Source: an uncultured Clostridia bacterium (lineage in GTDB: Bacteria > Bacillota > Clostridia > Oscillospirales > Acutalibacteraceae). Taken from it: 64,000 bases of DNA. A program made the position numbers and the translations under genes. The stretch covers positions 1-64,000 of the forward strand of contig CANROX010000005.1 in assembly GCA_947632335.1 (NCBI GenBank), in the 5' to 3' direction. A model generated the notes under the pieces. That model was not told the DNA's origin. It did no database searches and was given only the letters and a program-made list of their open reading frames with translations. Of this stretch, positions 49,155-57,986 are shown one piece after another. Positions within the stretch are counted from its first letter, which is position 1; each line of letters opens with the position of its first letter.

Positions 49155-50066
49155 TTACTGGAAATCGTTGCTGTCAAAGCCAAAGCTCCGAACAAGGTTT
49201 TCTTTATTTCTCCAGTCCTCCTTAACCTTAACCCAGGTTTTAAGGTTAATTTTACAGTCAAAGAAATTTTCCATATCCTGTCTGCTGTAGGTGGATATTT
49301 TTTTTAGCATTTCTCCCTTTTTGCCAATGAGTATACCCTTGTGACTTTCCTTTTCGCAGTAAATTGTGGCGTCAATATCCATAAGATTTTTGTCGTCTCG
49401 CATTTTCATTTTTTCAATGACAACCGCTGTGCCATGGGGAATTTCCTTTTGAGTAAGGCGCAGAATTTTTTCCCTTATCATTTCACCGGCAAGGATTTTT
49501 TCCGGCTGGTCGGTAAGTGTATCGTCGGGGAAGAAATGTCCTCCCTCCTGTGTGAAATGTTTAAGCTCCTCTTTTAATTCCTGTAGCTTACTGCCTGTCT
49601 GTGCCGAAACCGGCACAACAGCGCTGAAATCATACAGGGAGGAGTACTCTATAATCTGCTGTAGTATAACTTCCTTGTTATTTACCGTGTCAGTTTTATT
49701 AATTGCAAGGACGCAGGGCAGTCCCATTTTTTTAACCTTTTCTATAAGCATAAGCTCGTTTTCCCTTATTTTTTGCCCTGCCTCTGTAACTAAAAGACAG
49801 GCGTCCACCCCTGCTACACTTTCGTTAATTGATTTAATCATATAGTCGCCAAGTGAGTTTTTTGGCTTGTGCATACCCGGTGTATCAAGAAATACAAGCT
49901 GGTCAGTACCCTCTGTAAGCACACCCATAATTCTCGTTCTGGTGGTCTGTGGTTTTGAGGAGACAATGGCAACCTTTTGTCCCAAAAGTTTATTAAGAAT
50001 TGAGCTTTTGCCCACATTCGGCCTGCCGATAATTGCAATAAAAGCAGATTTATCTTTACTATTCAT
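49155..50066 (-). CDS. era: GTPase Era
   Basis: GRPNVGKSSILN, DTPGMHKPK, NKTD, C-terminal KH domain. Confidence 0.98.
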   Translation of the reverse strand: MNSKDKSAFIAIIGRPNVGKSSILNKLLGQKVAIVSSKPQTTRTRIMGVLTEGTDQLVFLDTPGMHKPKNSLGDYMIKSINESVAGVDACLLVTEAGQKIRENELMLIEKVKKMGLPCVLAINKTDTVNNKEVILQQIIEYSSLYDFSAVVPVSAQTGSKLQELKEELKHFTQEGGHFFPDDTLTDQPEKILAGEMIREKILRLTQKEIPHGTAVVIEKMKMRDDKNLMDIDATIYCEKESHKGILIGKKGEMLKKISTYSRQDMENFFDCKINLKTWVKVKEDWRNKENLVRSFGFDSNDFQ

Positions 50067-50149
50067 ATTTTTCTCCTAAATCATTCTCCTAAATCTTCTA
50101 CTATTATAATGTAAAGCCTGTCCAAAGGCAAGATATGTTAATAAAAATG

Positions 50150-50178
50150 CCATTGGGTTTTGTTGTCCCAATGGCAGA
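50150..50178 (-). terminator. Terminator downstream of ybeY
   Basis: TGCCATTGGG-acaacaaaa-CCCAATGGCA then TTTTTA on the minus strand. Confidence 0.75.
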
Positions 50179-50194
50179 GAGGATTTAAAAATTA

Positions 50195-50698
50195 TTAGTT
50201 CTCCGGAATATAGCTGATACTTGCCGGAAGTCCGAGCTGTTCCATAACAAGTTCCTCTTTCTCCCTCATATGTACTCTTTCAAGGGGTTCCATATGGTCG
50301 TATCCAAGAAGATGAAGTACACTGTGGGCTGTAAGGTAGCCAACTTCCCTTTGCAGGGAGTGACCGTAAATATCTGCCTGTTCAACAGCCTTTTCCATTG
50401 AAATCACAACATCTCCAAGAATAAAAGCGCCTGTTTCCGGATTTTTATCCCAAACACCGTTTTCTCCCATAGGAAATGAAAGTACATCTGTTGCCGTATC
50501 CTTATCTCTGTATTGGGAATTAAGTTCCTTAATGCCGGCGTTGTCAACGAATGTTACGCTGATTTCCGCCGAGCCTTGAAAATTCTCAAGCCTTAGAACT
50601 GCGTTGCAGGTTCTTCTCACCAGCATACGAAGTCCTGTTGGAATTTTAACGGCTTTCTGTTTGTTTGTTATGATTACTCTGATTTTATTTTCTGTCAT
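50195..50698 (-). CDS. ybeY: Endoribonuclease YbeY
   Basis: HSVLHLLGYDHMEP; start moved to MTENKIRVIITNK. Confidence 0.96.
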   Translation of the reverse strand: MTENKIRVIITNKQKAVKIPTGLRMLVRRTCNAVLRLENFQGSAEISVTFVDNAGIKELNSQYRDKDTATDVLSFPMGENGVWDKNPETGAFILGDVVISMEKAVEQADIYGHSLQREVGYLTAHSVLHLLGYDHMEPLERVHMREKEELVMEQLGLPASISYIPEN

Positions 50699-51653
50699 TT
50701 TTTCTTCGCTCCCCGGTTTTGGCGTATGCCTTAATAATGTCTTGGACAAGATGATGTCTTACGACATCTTTTTCGCTGAATGTAATGCTTTTTATGTCTT
50801 TTATATCCTTTAGAACCTTGATACAATCTACAAGTCCGCTTTTGGCTCCTCCGGGCAGGTCAATCTGGGTAATATCACCTGTGATAACCATTTTTGAGTT
50901 AAAGCCAAGACGGGTGAGGAACATTTTCATCTGTTCCCTTGTGGTATTTTGTGCCTCGTCAAGAATTATAAAACTGTCGTCAAGAGTTCTTCCCCTCATA
51001 TAGGCCAGAGGGGCAACCTCTATGTTGCCTCGCTCCACATACCTGTGGTAGGTTTCCGCCCCAAGCATATCAAACAGGGCGTCGTAAAGGGGTCTTAAAT
51101 ACGGGTCAACCTTGCTTTGCAAATCCCCCGGAAGAAAACCCAGCTTTTCACCGGCTTCAACGGCAGGTCTTGTAAGGATAATTCTGTTTACCTGTTTTGC
51201 CCTGAAAGCCGTTACCGCCATAGCCACGGCAAGGTATGTTTTGCCTGTGCCGGCGGGGCCTACACCGATGGTAATGGTGTTTTCCGCTATACATTTGCAG
51301 TACCGTTTTTGCCCCAAGGTTTTAGGTTTTACAGGTTTGCCCTTACTTGTAATGCAGATGCAGTCTGTGGAAAGCTCCTGTATTTTTTCTTCGCTTCCCT
51401 CATTGACAAGGCTCATACAGTAGCGTATGTTTTGCTCACTAAGATTTTCACCCTTGTTAATAAAGCCCAGAAGATTGTCAATTACTTTAACCGCCTTGCT
51501 TACATTTTCAGCCTCACCGCTGATTTTAAGCTCGCTGTCCCGTCCTATTACATGAACGCCGTACTCATTTTCAATCATTTTAATGTTTTCATCAAAACTT
51601 CCGAAGAGAGCAACAGCGTGTTCCATTCTATCTATACTGATTATTTGTTCCAA
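50685..51653 (-). CDS. phoH: PhoH family ATPase
   Basis: GVGPAGTGKTYLAVA, LTRPAVEAGEKLGFLPGDL, FIILDEAQNTT. Confidence 0.97.
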   Translation of the reverse strand: MEQIISIDRMEHAVALFGSFDENIKMIENEYGVHVIGRDSELKISGEAENVSKAVKVIDNLLGFINKGENLSEQNIRYCMSLVNEGSEEKIQELSTDCICITSKGKPVKPKTLGQKRYCKCIAENTITIGVGPAGTGKTYLAVAMAVTAFRAKQVNRIILTRPAVEAGEKLGFLPGDLQSKVDPYLRPLYDALFDMLGAETYHRYVERGNIEVAPLAYMRGRTLDDSFIILDEAQNTTREQMKMFLTRLGFNSKMVITGDITQIDLPGGAKSGLVDCIKVLKDIKDIKSITFSEKDVVRHHLVQDIIKAYAKTGERRKNDRK

Positions 51654-51844
51654 AATAATCCCCCAATTGTTTTGTACTACAAAATTATAACATATTTTTT
51701 AGTGGGTTTCACTAAAAATTTGACTTTTTTTAATTTTTGGTAAATTTGATGACATTACATATCTTTATTATGGTCACTTTACAATAAAATACTGAAAATT
51801 TTACTTTATAACCCTGTAAATTTAAAAAAATTTTTACAATATTA

Positions 51845-51873
51845 TTGACATTGTGGGGAGCATATAGTATAAT
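51845..51873 (+). promoter_or_regulatory. Sigma-A promoter for ylxM-ffh
   Basis: TTGACA-17 nt-TATAAT (perfect -35 and -10). Confidence 0.85.
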
Positions 51874-51919
51874 ATCGGTGCTGTAAAGATAAAAACTTTA
51901 CACCGAGAGGCTGAAAGCT

Positions 51920-52288
51920 ATGGAAAAAAATATGGAGCTGTCACTTCTCCTTGACTTTTACGGAGAGCTTCTTAAAGAGAAAGCAAAGACGGCAACGGAG
52001 ATGTACTACAACAATGACCTTTCCCTTTCCGAGATTGCCCTTGATATGGGGATAACCAGACAGGGCGTAAGGGATTTAATTAAGAGGGCAGAGGGAACGC
52101 TCTACACCTATGAAGAAAAGTTAGGTCTGTATAAAAGATTTGTTGAAACTAATCGGGGTCTTGAAAAACTAAGACAAAAGCTTTCGGAAACAAAGACGCT
52201 TATAGATAGTAATGTGCAGTTAGGGAAAATTGATGAAAAAATTTCGGAAATGACCCTGCTGGTTGATAAAATGATTGAAGAAGAATAG
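51920..52288 (+). CDS. ylxM: YlxM/p13-like helix-turn-helix protein
   Basis: YYNNDLSLSEIALDMGITRQGVRDLIKRAE immediately upstream of ffh. Confidence 0.92.
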   Translation: MEKNMELSLLLDFYGELLKEKAKTATEMYYNNDLSLSEIALDMGITRQGVRDLIKRAEGTLYTYEEKLGLYKRFVETNRGLEKLRQKLSETKTLIDSNVQLGKIDEKISEMTLLVDKMIEEE

Positions 52289-52299
52289 GAGGTAACCAA

Positions 52300-53679
52300 A
52301 TGGCATTTGAAGGACTTTCGGAAAAGCTGAGCAACGCTTTTAGAAAACTTAGAGGAAAAGGCAAGCTGTCCGAAAATGATGTTAGGGAAGCTATGCGAGA
52401 AGTAAGGCTTGCTCTCCTTGAGGCTGATGTAAACTACAAGGTTGCAAAAAGTTTTACCAACAAGGTTACCGAAAGGGCAGTAGGTCAGGATGTTATGGAA
52501 AGCCTTACTCCTGCTCAAATGGTTATTAAAATTGTTAATGAAGAGCTTACAGCCCTTATGGGCGGTGAGAATGAAAGGATAAAGTTTGCCTCCAAACCGC
52601 CTACAGTTATTATGATGTGCGGTTTGCAGGGCAGCGGTAAAACAACCCACAGTGCAAAACTTGCCCTTATGTTAAAGAAACAGGGCAGGCGTCCCCTGCT
52701 TGTTGCCTGCGATATTTACAGGCCGGCGGCTATTGACCAGCTTAAAGTTGTAGGGGAAAAGGCAGGAGCACCTGTTTTTGAAATGGGAAAGACCGACCCG
52801 GTTAAGATTGCAAAGGAAGCCGTTAAACACGCAAAGGATTACGGCAACGATGTGGTTATCCTGGATACGGCAGGCAGACTTCACATTGACGAAGAACTTA
52901 TGGGCGAGCTGAAAGAAATTCAAAAGGCGGTTACTCCTGACGAAATCCTCCTTGTTATTGACTCAATGACAGGACAGGACGCAGTTAATGTGGCAAAATC
53001 CTTTAATGAACTGCTTGAAATCTCCGGCGTTATACTTACAAAGCTGGACGGTGACACAAGGGGCGGCGCAGCCCTTTCTGTTAAGGAGGTTACAGGTAAA
53101 CCGATTAAATTCTCCGGTACAGGCGAAAAGCTGGAGGATTTGGAAGTTTTCCACCCCGACAGAATGGCAGGCAGAATCCTTGGTATGGGAGATGTGCTTA
53201 CACTTATTGAAGATGTTGAAGCAAAAATTGACGAAAAGCAGGCAGAGGCTGTTGCCAAGAAGATGCTTGAAAACAAAATGGACTTTAACGATTTACTCCA
53301 ACAGTTTGAGCAGATAAAGAAAATGGGTCCGTTAAAGGGTATTCTGGGCAAAATTCCGGGACTTGGAAAACAGCTTGAAAATGCAGATGTAAACGACCGA
53401 CAAATAGACTGGTGTCAGGCAATTATACTGTCTATGACGCCTGAAGAAAGGTCTAAGCCCAGCCTTATAAATGCCAGCCGTAAAAAGAGAATTGCAGCAG
53501 GTTCGGGAAGAAAGGTTGAAGAAGTCAACAGACTTCTTAAACAACTGGATCAAATGCAGAAGATGATGAAACAGTTTACCGGCAAGGGAAAAAAGGGCAA
53601 GAGAAAAGCTCTTATGAGGGGTATGCCTAATATGGCGGACTACGGCGACTTTACCAGCGGCGGAGGCTTTCCGTTTTAG
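52300..53679 (+). CDS. ffh: Signal recognition particle protein Ffh
   Basis: GLQGSGKTTHSAKLA, DTAGRLHID, TKLDGDTRGGAALS, C-terminal M domain. Confidence 0.99.
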   Translation: MAFEGLSEKLSNAFRKLRGKGKLSENDVREAMREVRLALLEADVNYKVAKSFTNKVTERAVGQDVMESLTPAQMVIKIVNEELTALMGGENERIKFASKPPTVIMMCGLQGSGKTTHSAKLALMLKKQGRRPLLVACDIYRPAAIDQLKVVGEKAGAPVFEMGKTDPVKIAKEAVKHAKDYGNDVVILDTAGRLHIDEELMGELKEIQKAVTPDEILLVIDSMTGQDAVNVAKSFNELLEISGVILTKLDGDTRGGAALSVKEVTGKPIKFSGTGEKLEDLEVFHPDRMAGRILGMGDVLTLIEDVEAKIDEKQAEAVAKKMLENKMDFNDLLQQFEQIKKMGPLKGILGKIPGLGKQLENADVNDRQIDWCQAIILSMTPEERSKPSLINASRKKRIAAGSGRKVEEVNRLLKQLDQMQKMMKQFTGKGKKGKRKALMRGMPNMADYGDFTSGGGFPF

Positions 53680-53745
53680 AACTTAGTTATATTAATCCAT
53701 TTTTAAATGGTGATATATATAAAAATCTTTGGAGGTGAAAAGATA

Positions 53746-53985
53746 ATGGTTAAAATTAGATTGAGAAGAATGGGTGCTAAGAAATCTCCTTTCTACAGAA
53801 TTGTAGTTGCAGATTCAAGATATCCAAGAGACGGTCGTTTTATCCAGGAGGTTGGCACATATAACCCGCTTACAGAGCCGTCAACAGTAACTGTTGACGC
53901 AGAGGCTGTTAAGGAATGGATTTCAAAGGGTGCTCAGCCAACAGATACAGTTAAAGCATTACTGAAGAAGGAGGGTGTTCTCTAA
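53746..53985 (+). CDS. rpsP: 30S ribosomal protein S16
   Basis: [41 protein letters not shown]; start moved to 53746 with GGAGGTG RBS. Confidence 0.99.
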   Translation: MVKIRLRRMGAKKSPFYRIVVADSRYPRDGRFIQEVGTYNPLTEPSTVTVDAEAVKEWISKGAQPTDTVKALLKKEGVL

Positions 53986-54218
53986 TGAAGGAATTACTTA
54001 CAACTATTGCTAAAGGTCTTGTTGAGGAGCCGGAAATGGTTTCTGTTACTCAGGACGAGGCAGACGCAGAGGGCGTTACCGTATATCATATCCATGTTGC
54101 AGAAAACGATATGGGCAGAATTATCGGTAAGCAGGGTAGAATTGCAAAGGCTATCCGCACAATAGCACGCTCAGCTGCTATCCGCAGCAACGAGAGAATT
54201 TCAGTTGAAATAGACTAA
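53985..54218 (+). CDS. khpA: KH-domain RNA-binding protein
   Basis: VAENDMGRIIGKQGRIAKAIRTI; directly downstream of rpsP. Confidence 0.95.
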   Translation: MKELLTTIAKGLVEEPEMVSVTQDEADAEGVTVYHIHVAENDMGRIIGKQGRIAKAIRTIARSAAIRSNERISVEID

Positions 54219-54230
54219 TTCTTAATAGGA

Positions 54231-54261
54231 AAAATACCCCCGTTATGGGGGATATTTTTTT
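54231..54261 (+). terminator. Terminator after khpA
   Basis: ATACCCCC-gttat-GGGGGATATTTTTTT. Confidence 0.8.
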
Positions 54262-54269
54262 GCAAAAAA

Positions 54270-54298
54270 ATAAATCCCTCCGCAAAGGAGGGATTTTG
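54270..54298 (-). terminator. Terminator for the opposing membrane protein gene
   Basis: AAATCCCTCC-gcaa-GGAGGGATTT back-to-back with the preceding hairpin. Confidence 0.75.
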
Positions 54299-54303
54299 TA
54301 TAT

Positions 54304-55989
54304 TTATCTTGTAAGACTTTCAACCTTTGAAATAGCCTTGTGTATATATGAGCTGACTTTCTTTTTATCCTTTTCGTCATAACTAAAGTCCCTTGGTCTG
54401 AGAACTGTATAAAGTCCATAGGAGGCAAAGAACACAACAATAATAAAGTAGGTAACAATATATTGGCTTTTTCCCTCAAAGAGAAGGTGATATAGGAAAC
54501 CGCCTATAAGTCCTGTAAGAAGTATAATTGTTTCCGCAGTGCATTTTCTCTTTATCAGCGATACCATACCCACTGCAAAAAGTATAAAGGTAATCATTAC
54601 GAAAAAGTCAAAGTAGTCATAGAAGAATTTGTTCCAGTTTCCGTTGTAAACACTGTTTAGTAAAGTATCTTCCTTAACATCTCCGAAGTAGTGGCCCTTT
54701 ACCTGGCTGACCCAAAGACTTTCATATGAGGGTTCGTTCCACTGGGATAGGATTTTTTCTTTAAAAAACTTATTTCTGTAGGCAGGGTCATTTTTAAATT
54801 TATCAAGTCTTTCTGCAATATCTGCTCTTGCAGTTTTATCGGCATTTTCGCCGTCACAGTTTGATTGGATATAATCGGATTTTCCCCTGTCGTTATACCA
54901 GCCGGGAGCCATATCGGATTCGCTTATGCCATCTCTAAAGTAAAGGGTCTGGCTTACGCCGTTGCCAAGGTCAACACCGCTCCTGCTTTCGTAACTGATT
55001 ATTACCAAATTAAATCCGCCTACTGCAATAGCAACTATAAGTGCGGTGGAGGCAAGGTGTATCCACTTTTTCTCCCTGATTGTGTATATTATCATACCGA
55101 TTGCTATGGAAACAAGCCAAATCATATTGTTGTACTTTGCAATAACGGAAAGTGTAATAAGCAAAACGGCAGGTATAAGGAAGAGGACAGCCTTGTTTTC
55201 CTTTCCCTGCATAAACTTTACAACAAAATAAATTGACCATAATGCAAATGCTAAGCCTAAAATGTTACCGTATGTAAAGGCTGTAAAGAAAATTGGCTGA
55301 ATACATCCGGCAAGCATAAAGGTTGTAATAAACATTACGGATTTCTTTTTAAACAGCATTTTGCTCAAAAGTAACAGGCATACATAAAGAGAGGCAAGGG
55401 CAAGTACATTTACCACCTGCATGGGCATAGCGGTTTCTCCGCCGAAGATTGTGTAAATAATTTCGCTGAGCCATACATAACCCAGCTGGAAAGGATAAAG
55501 CTGATAGTAGCTTACATTTTGATAAAAATCGCTGTTGCTGGTTTGAAAGCTTGTGAAATCTCCCTTTGTTACTGCCACAGCAGTTTCGTATACCGTTCCG
55601 GAATCAGTAGCAGGGATACACTGGGTCATAAATATCCAAATAAAGCCCAGAGTTACGGTATAAACAGCAAGTCCGCCAATGAGGAAAAGTTCATTAACCT
55701 TGAGAAATACATTGGAGAACTTTCTAAGTCCGAACATAACAAGGAAAAACGCTCCCACAAGAAAGAAATTCATAGCAAGGTCGTCCTTTTCGTAAAGGAT
55801 GTGCTCACCTAAAAAGTTGGCGGAATCAATGGTACTGGTCTCAAGAAAGGTCATTATTGCTATGTATCCGAAGATAATAAAGGATAGAATAGTTACTCCA
55901 TAGGAGCATATCTTTTCTACAAGGTTCATTTTCTTCAGATTTGGAGCAATTTTTATTTCGGTAGTTTTGGTTTCTTTCGTTTTGCTCAT
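54304..55989 (-). CDS. GT39-like multi-TM membrane glycosyltransferase
   Basis: ~11 predicted TM segments; large loop; overall pattern of ArnT/PMT-like integral membrane glycosyltransferases. Confidence 0.6.
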   Translation of the reverse strand: MSKTKETKTTEIKIAPNLKKMNLVEKICSYGVTILSFIIFGYIAIMTFLETSTIDSANFLGEHILYEKDDLAMNFFLVGAFFLVMFGLRKFSNVFLKVNELFLIGGLAVYTVTLGFIWIFMTQCIPATDSGTVYETAVAVTKGDFTSFQTSNSDFYQNVSYYQLYPFQLGYVWLSEIIYTIFGGETAMPMQVVNVLALASLYVCLLLLSKMLFKKKSVMFITTFMLAGCIQPIFFTAFTYGNILGLAFALWSIYFVVKFMQGKENKAVLFLIPAVLLITLSVIAKYNNMIWLVSIAIGMIIYTIREKKWIHLASTALIVAIAVGGFNLVIISYESRSGVDLGNGVSQTLYFRDGISESDMAPGWYNDRGKSDYIQSNCDGENADKTARADIAERLDKFKNDPAYRNKFFKEKILSQWNEPSYESLWVSQVKGHYFGDVKEDTLLNSVYNGNWNKFFYDYFDFFVMITFILFAVGMVSLIKRKCTAETIILLTGLIGGFLYHLLFEGKSQYIVTYFIIVVFFASYGLYTVLRPRDFSYDEKDKKKVSSYIHKAISKVESLTR

Positions 55990-56141
55990 AAATCAAAAAT
56001 CCTTTTCTTTTAATTATAATTATACACTCCCAATTATACCTAAAATATATTATAAATTCAAGAGAATATTGAATAAGTTTACTTTTTGTGCTAAAATGTT
56101 CAGAGATTATTAATAAAATTCTGTTATGCAGGAGAATTATT

Positions 56142-56654
56142 ATGAAAAAACAGTATCTTGAAATTGGAAAAATTGTGGGTACTCACGGACTAAACGGTGA
56201 GCTTAGGGTCGAGCTTTGGTGTGACAGCGGAGAATTTTTTTCCTGTTTTAAAAAGCTGTACTTTGACAGTATGGGCAGGGAAGAAATTAATGTAAAAAGC
56301 CGTCCCCACAAAAATATTGCCCTTATGAAAATAAAGGGAAAGGACAACATTGACGATGTTATTCCCCTTATTGGCAAAGTGATATATATGAACAGAAAGG
56401 ACTGCCCTCTTCCTGATGATGTTCACTTTGTTCAGGATATTATCGGATGTCAGGTTCGCAATATTAAGGATAACACCCTTTACGGAAAAGTAACCGATGT
56501 GTTTCACACAGGGGCAAATGATGTCTATGAAATTAAAGACAAAAACGGCAAAACAGTGCTTATTCCAAAGATTGATGATATTGTAAAGGAAATTAATGTT
56601 GATGAGGAATATATTCTTATTGAGCCAATGAAAGGGTTATTTGATGAGGATTGA
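56142..56654 (+). CDS. rimM: 16S rRNA processing protein RimM
   Basis: EIGKIVGTHGLNGELRVEL; start moved to 56142 (GCAGGAG RBS). Confidence 0.96.
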   Translation: MKKQYLEIGKIVGTHGLNGELRVELWCDSGEFFSCFKKLYFDSMGREEINVKSRPHKNIALMKIKGKDNIDDVIPLIGKVIYMNRKDCPLPDDVHFVQDIIGCQVRNIKDNTLYGKVTDVFHTGANDVYEIKDKNGKTVLIPKIDDIVKEINVDEEYILIEPMKGLFDED

Positions 56655-57396
56655 TATTATTACCCTTTTTCCCGAAATGTGCAATACGGTACTGGGAGAA
56701 AGCATACTGGGCAGGGCACAGAAAAAAGGCGTACTGGAAATAAATACCCATCAGCTAAGGGATTTTGCCTTTGACAAGCACAAAAGGGTTGACGATACTC
56801 CATACGGCGGAGGTATGGGAATGGTAATGAAATGCGAGCCTATTGCCCTTTGCTTTGAAAATATTTGCAGGGAAACAGGTGCAAGACCGCATTTTGTATA
56901 TATGTCGCCTCAAGGGAAAACCCTTAATCAGCAAAGACTTATAGAGCTGTCAAACTATGAAAATATTTGTGTGCTTTGCGGTCATTATGAGGGTGTTGAC
57001 CAGAGGGTTTTGGACCAATATGTAGATGAGGAAATCTCTATTGGGGACTATGTGCTGACAGGCGGGGAATTGCCTGCCATGGTATTTGTAGACGCACTTT
57101 CCAGAATGGCAAAGGGTGTGCTTTCCGACGATTTATGTTTTACAGAGGAAAGCCACTATAACGGTCTTTTGGAATATCCTCAGTATACAAAGCCCCAGGT
57201 ATGGCACAATATGGAGGTTCCTAAGGTGCTTATGAGCGGTCACCACGCAAATGTGGATAAATGGAGATATGAACATTCGCTTATTAATACATATGAAAAG
57301 CGTCCCGATATGCTGGAGCAGAAAAAACTTTCTGACGAGGATAAGAAGTTTATTGAGAAATATGCACAAAACAGAGCCGAAAATGACGCAGATTAG
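56641..57396 (+). CDS. trmD: tRNA (guanine(37)-N1)-methyltransferase
   Basis: DIITLFPEM, DDTPYGGGMGMVM, GHYEGVDQR, SIGDYVLTGGELPAM. Confidence 0.98.
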   Translation: MMRIDIITLFPEMCNTVLGESILGRAQKKGVLEINTHQLRDFAFDKHKRVDDTPYGGGMGMVMKCEPIALCFENICRETGARPHFVYMSPQGKTLNQQRLIELSNYENICVLCGHYEGVDQRVLDQYVDEEISIGDYVLTGGELPAMVFVDALSRMAKGVLSDDLCFTEESHYNGLLEYPQYTKPQVWHNMEVPKVLMSGHHANVDKWRYEHSLINTYEKRPDMLEQKKLSDEDKKFIEKYAQNRAENDAD

Positions 57397-57520
57397 CATC
57401 TTGTGGCAAATAACTTGTAATGTAAGTACAAAATCTTTAACAACTTTTCGTCGGATTGCACAAGAAACGGATTTTTATTTTACCTTGGAATGTGTATGGG
57501 TACGAATTTTAAAAATAAGG

Positions 57521-57549
57521 TTGATTTGCGACTTTTAAGAGGTTATAAT
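57521..57549 (+). promoter_or_regulatory. Promoter for the HPr-like gene
   Basis: TTGATT-17 nt-TATAAT. Confidence 0.6.
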
Positions 57550-57631
57550 ACTTTTGAACCTAAAAAAATTAACAGCAGATTTTATGTTTGCTAATAAGTG
57601 TAAAATGAAAGACAAGAGAGGGATTTCGGTA

Positions 57632-57898
57632 ATGTATGTTAAGGAAGTAGTAGTTCAAAATAAAGCAGGACTTAGGGGAAGACCTGCAACTTTCTTTATT
57701 CAGAAGGCTAATGAATATAAGTCGACTGTTTGGGTAGAAAAGGATGAAAGAAGAGTTAGCGGTAAAAGTCTTCTCGGCGTTCTCTCCCTTGGTGTTGTTG
57801 GCGGAACAACTATTAAGATTATTGCTGACGGTACAGACGAAAAGAATGCAACAGAGGGTATTGTTGCCCTTATAGAGTCCGGTTTTACAGGTCTTTAA
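57632..57898 (+). CDS. HPr-family protein lacking His15 (Crh-like)
   Basis: MYVKEVVVQNKAGLRGRPATFFIQKAN...SGKSLLGVLSLGVVGGTTIKIIADG; GLHARP is replaced by GLRGRP; start moved to 57632. Confidence 0.9.
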   Translation: MYVKEVVVQNKAGLRGRPATFFIQKANEYKSTVWVEKDERRVSGKSLLGVLSLGVVGGTTIKIIADGTDEKNATEGIVALIESGFTGL

Positions 57899-57910
57899 TT
57901 TTAACGCAAT

Positions 57911-57938
57911 AGAGGGCGGTTTTTACCGCCCTTATTTT
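57911..57938 (+). terminator. Terminator downstream of the HPr-like gene
   Basis: AGGGCGGT-ttt-ACCGCCCT then TTTTTT. Confidence 0.85.
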
Positions 57939-57986
57939 TTTATATAACGGTGGAAAAATCAAAACATATTAAAGCGGGGTGATGTT

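Noticed and set aside
51117-51743. 208-aa plus-strand ORF
   Set aside because: Antisense to phoH; no RBS or domain.
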